From Candidatus Nitrotoga sp. AM1P (GTDB lineage Bacteria > Pseudomonadota > Gammaproteobacteria > Burkholderiales > Gallionellaceae): DNA of 64,000 bases. Positions 63,629-64,000 of the stretch are shown here, in pieces. The stretch's first letter is position 1. Each line of letters begins with the position of its first letter. A model generated the notes under the pieces. That model saw only the letters and a program-made list of their open reading frames with translations, did not search any database and was not told where the DNA came from. The position numbers and the translations under genes were made by a program. The stretch is from the NCBI RefSeq assembly GCF_013168275.1, contig NZ_AP019547.1, positions 186,001-250,000 of the forward strand, written 5' to 3'.

Positions 63629-64000
63629 TTATCCGTTTTCAGCCGTTTTTAGGATGAGTTGAGCCTGCAGGAAACCGAAATTGCGCGCCCGCCTGAATCC
63701 CTTTGGCAGGAGATGCAGCAGGATTGTGTGCAACACCGTCACCGCGCCCGTAGTCCCACGCAGTTTTTTGTCGTTCTGGCTGAAGGTGTTCACCGTGGCC
63801 CAGGCATTGCTGCTGATGAGTTCATACAGCTCACGCTGATGCTGCCAGACCAGCGCACGAAATTGTGCGGGCAAGGTGAATGTGACCATGAAATACTCAC
63901 CTGGTACCAATTTCTGCAACTGCTTGTCGATCCAGCGCTGCGATTCGTAGACCTGCCAATGAGGGCAGTGCCGGTTGCCACAAGAATGCGGCATCCAGCA
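63629..64000 (-). pseudogene. IS91-family transposase with internal deletion, runs off the window
   Basis: MPHSCGNRHCPHWQVYESQR is the end of the N-terminal zinc-binding domain, so the gene begins beyond the right edge. VPGEYFMVTFTLPAQFRALV and NDKKLRGTTGAVTVLHT follow, then the sequence jumps to ILLHLLPKGFRRARNFGFLQ, skipping the catalytic tyrosine region. It ends at a stop in AETAENG-like sequence. Not functional. Confidence 0.8.

Noticed and set aside
1..64000. CRISPR arrays, tRNA or rRNA genes
   Set aside because: I looked for regularly spaced repeats and for tRNA or rRNA signatures and saw none. The short direct repeat TCATTAAAGCTTGC at 3143 and 3931 occurs only twice.

Overview
The window looks like a chromosomal segment of a betaproteobacterium, probably of the Nitrosomonadales/Gallionellaceae type. 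This is inferred from gene order (cysTWA-cysB, metX-metW-ampG, pstSCAB near a Ppx/GppA phosphatase), moderate GC content, the iron-uptake load and the relic types. I could not run a search, so the taxonomic call is inference. Most genes are ordinary housekeeping or transport genes. Between them lie several zones of heavy decay, with nested insertion-sequence remnants and broken genes.

Layout. 1-3 kb: sulfate ABC transporter cysT-cysW-cysA with a CysB-type regulator, all leftward. 3.2-4.35 kb: a possibly Fur-controlled cluster of a small secreted protein, a small zinc-ribbon-like protein and a 30-residue membrane micropeptide. 4.36-7.7 kb: glutamine amidotransferase, alanine dehydrogenase, an interrupted small gene and a CDF metal exporter. 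7.9-17.1 kb: iron acquisition, with PepSY protein, siderophore receptor, ParB-like protein, FecA-FecR-FecI, and a collapsed siderophore-type locus (ATP-grasp and MFS fragments fused, plus a deleted second FecA). 17.5-20.6 kb: ampG, metW, metX, the last preceded by a SAM-II-like riboswitch and a terminator. 20.9-24.3 kb: sulfate-binding protein, an unknown 84-residue protein, a Mop-type molybdopterin-binding protein and a large porin.

24.3-34.1 kb is a gene graveyard: second sulfate-binding protein, EAL domain, ISNCY, IS4, thioredoxin-reductase-like and pirin relics, IS30, IS200/IS605 and IS5 fragments. Apparently intact genes survive among them: an amidinotransferase-fold enzyme, a second copy of the zinc-ribbon/micropeptide family, a globin-coupled-type diguanylate cyclase and a lipoprotein. 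34.2-37 kb holds a lipase-like gene between IS5 and IS30. 37-40 kb: gloA, tex and a toxin-antitoxin pair with a truncated toxin. 40.3-42.7 kb: IS91 relic, an HNH nuclease with a broken partner gene, and a probable group II intron tail.

43-53.5 kb is a coherent fatty-acid beta-oxidation block (FadE, acyl-CoA synthetase, YciA-like thioesterase, FadN-like bifunctional enzyme, thiolase), with a MITE and REP-like palindromes between genes, then a possibly permuted ATP-grasp protein and a FluC fluoride channel. 53.6-57.9 kb: a dead REP-associated transposase in its inverted repeats, a secreted SGNH hydrolase-like protein, a BON protein and a Lys/Ala-rich DNA-binding-like protein. 58-63.3 kb: Ppx/GppA and pstS-C-A-B with a candidate Pho box. 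The right edge runs into an IS91 transposase relic.
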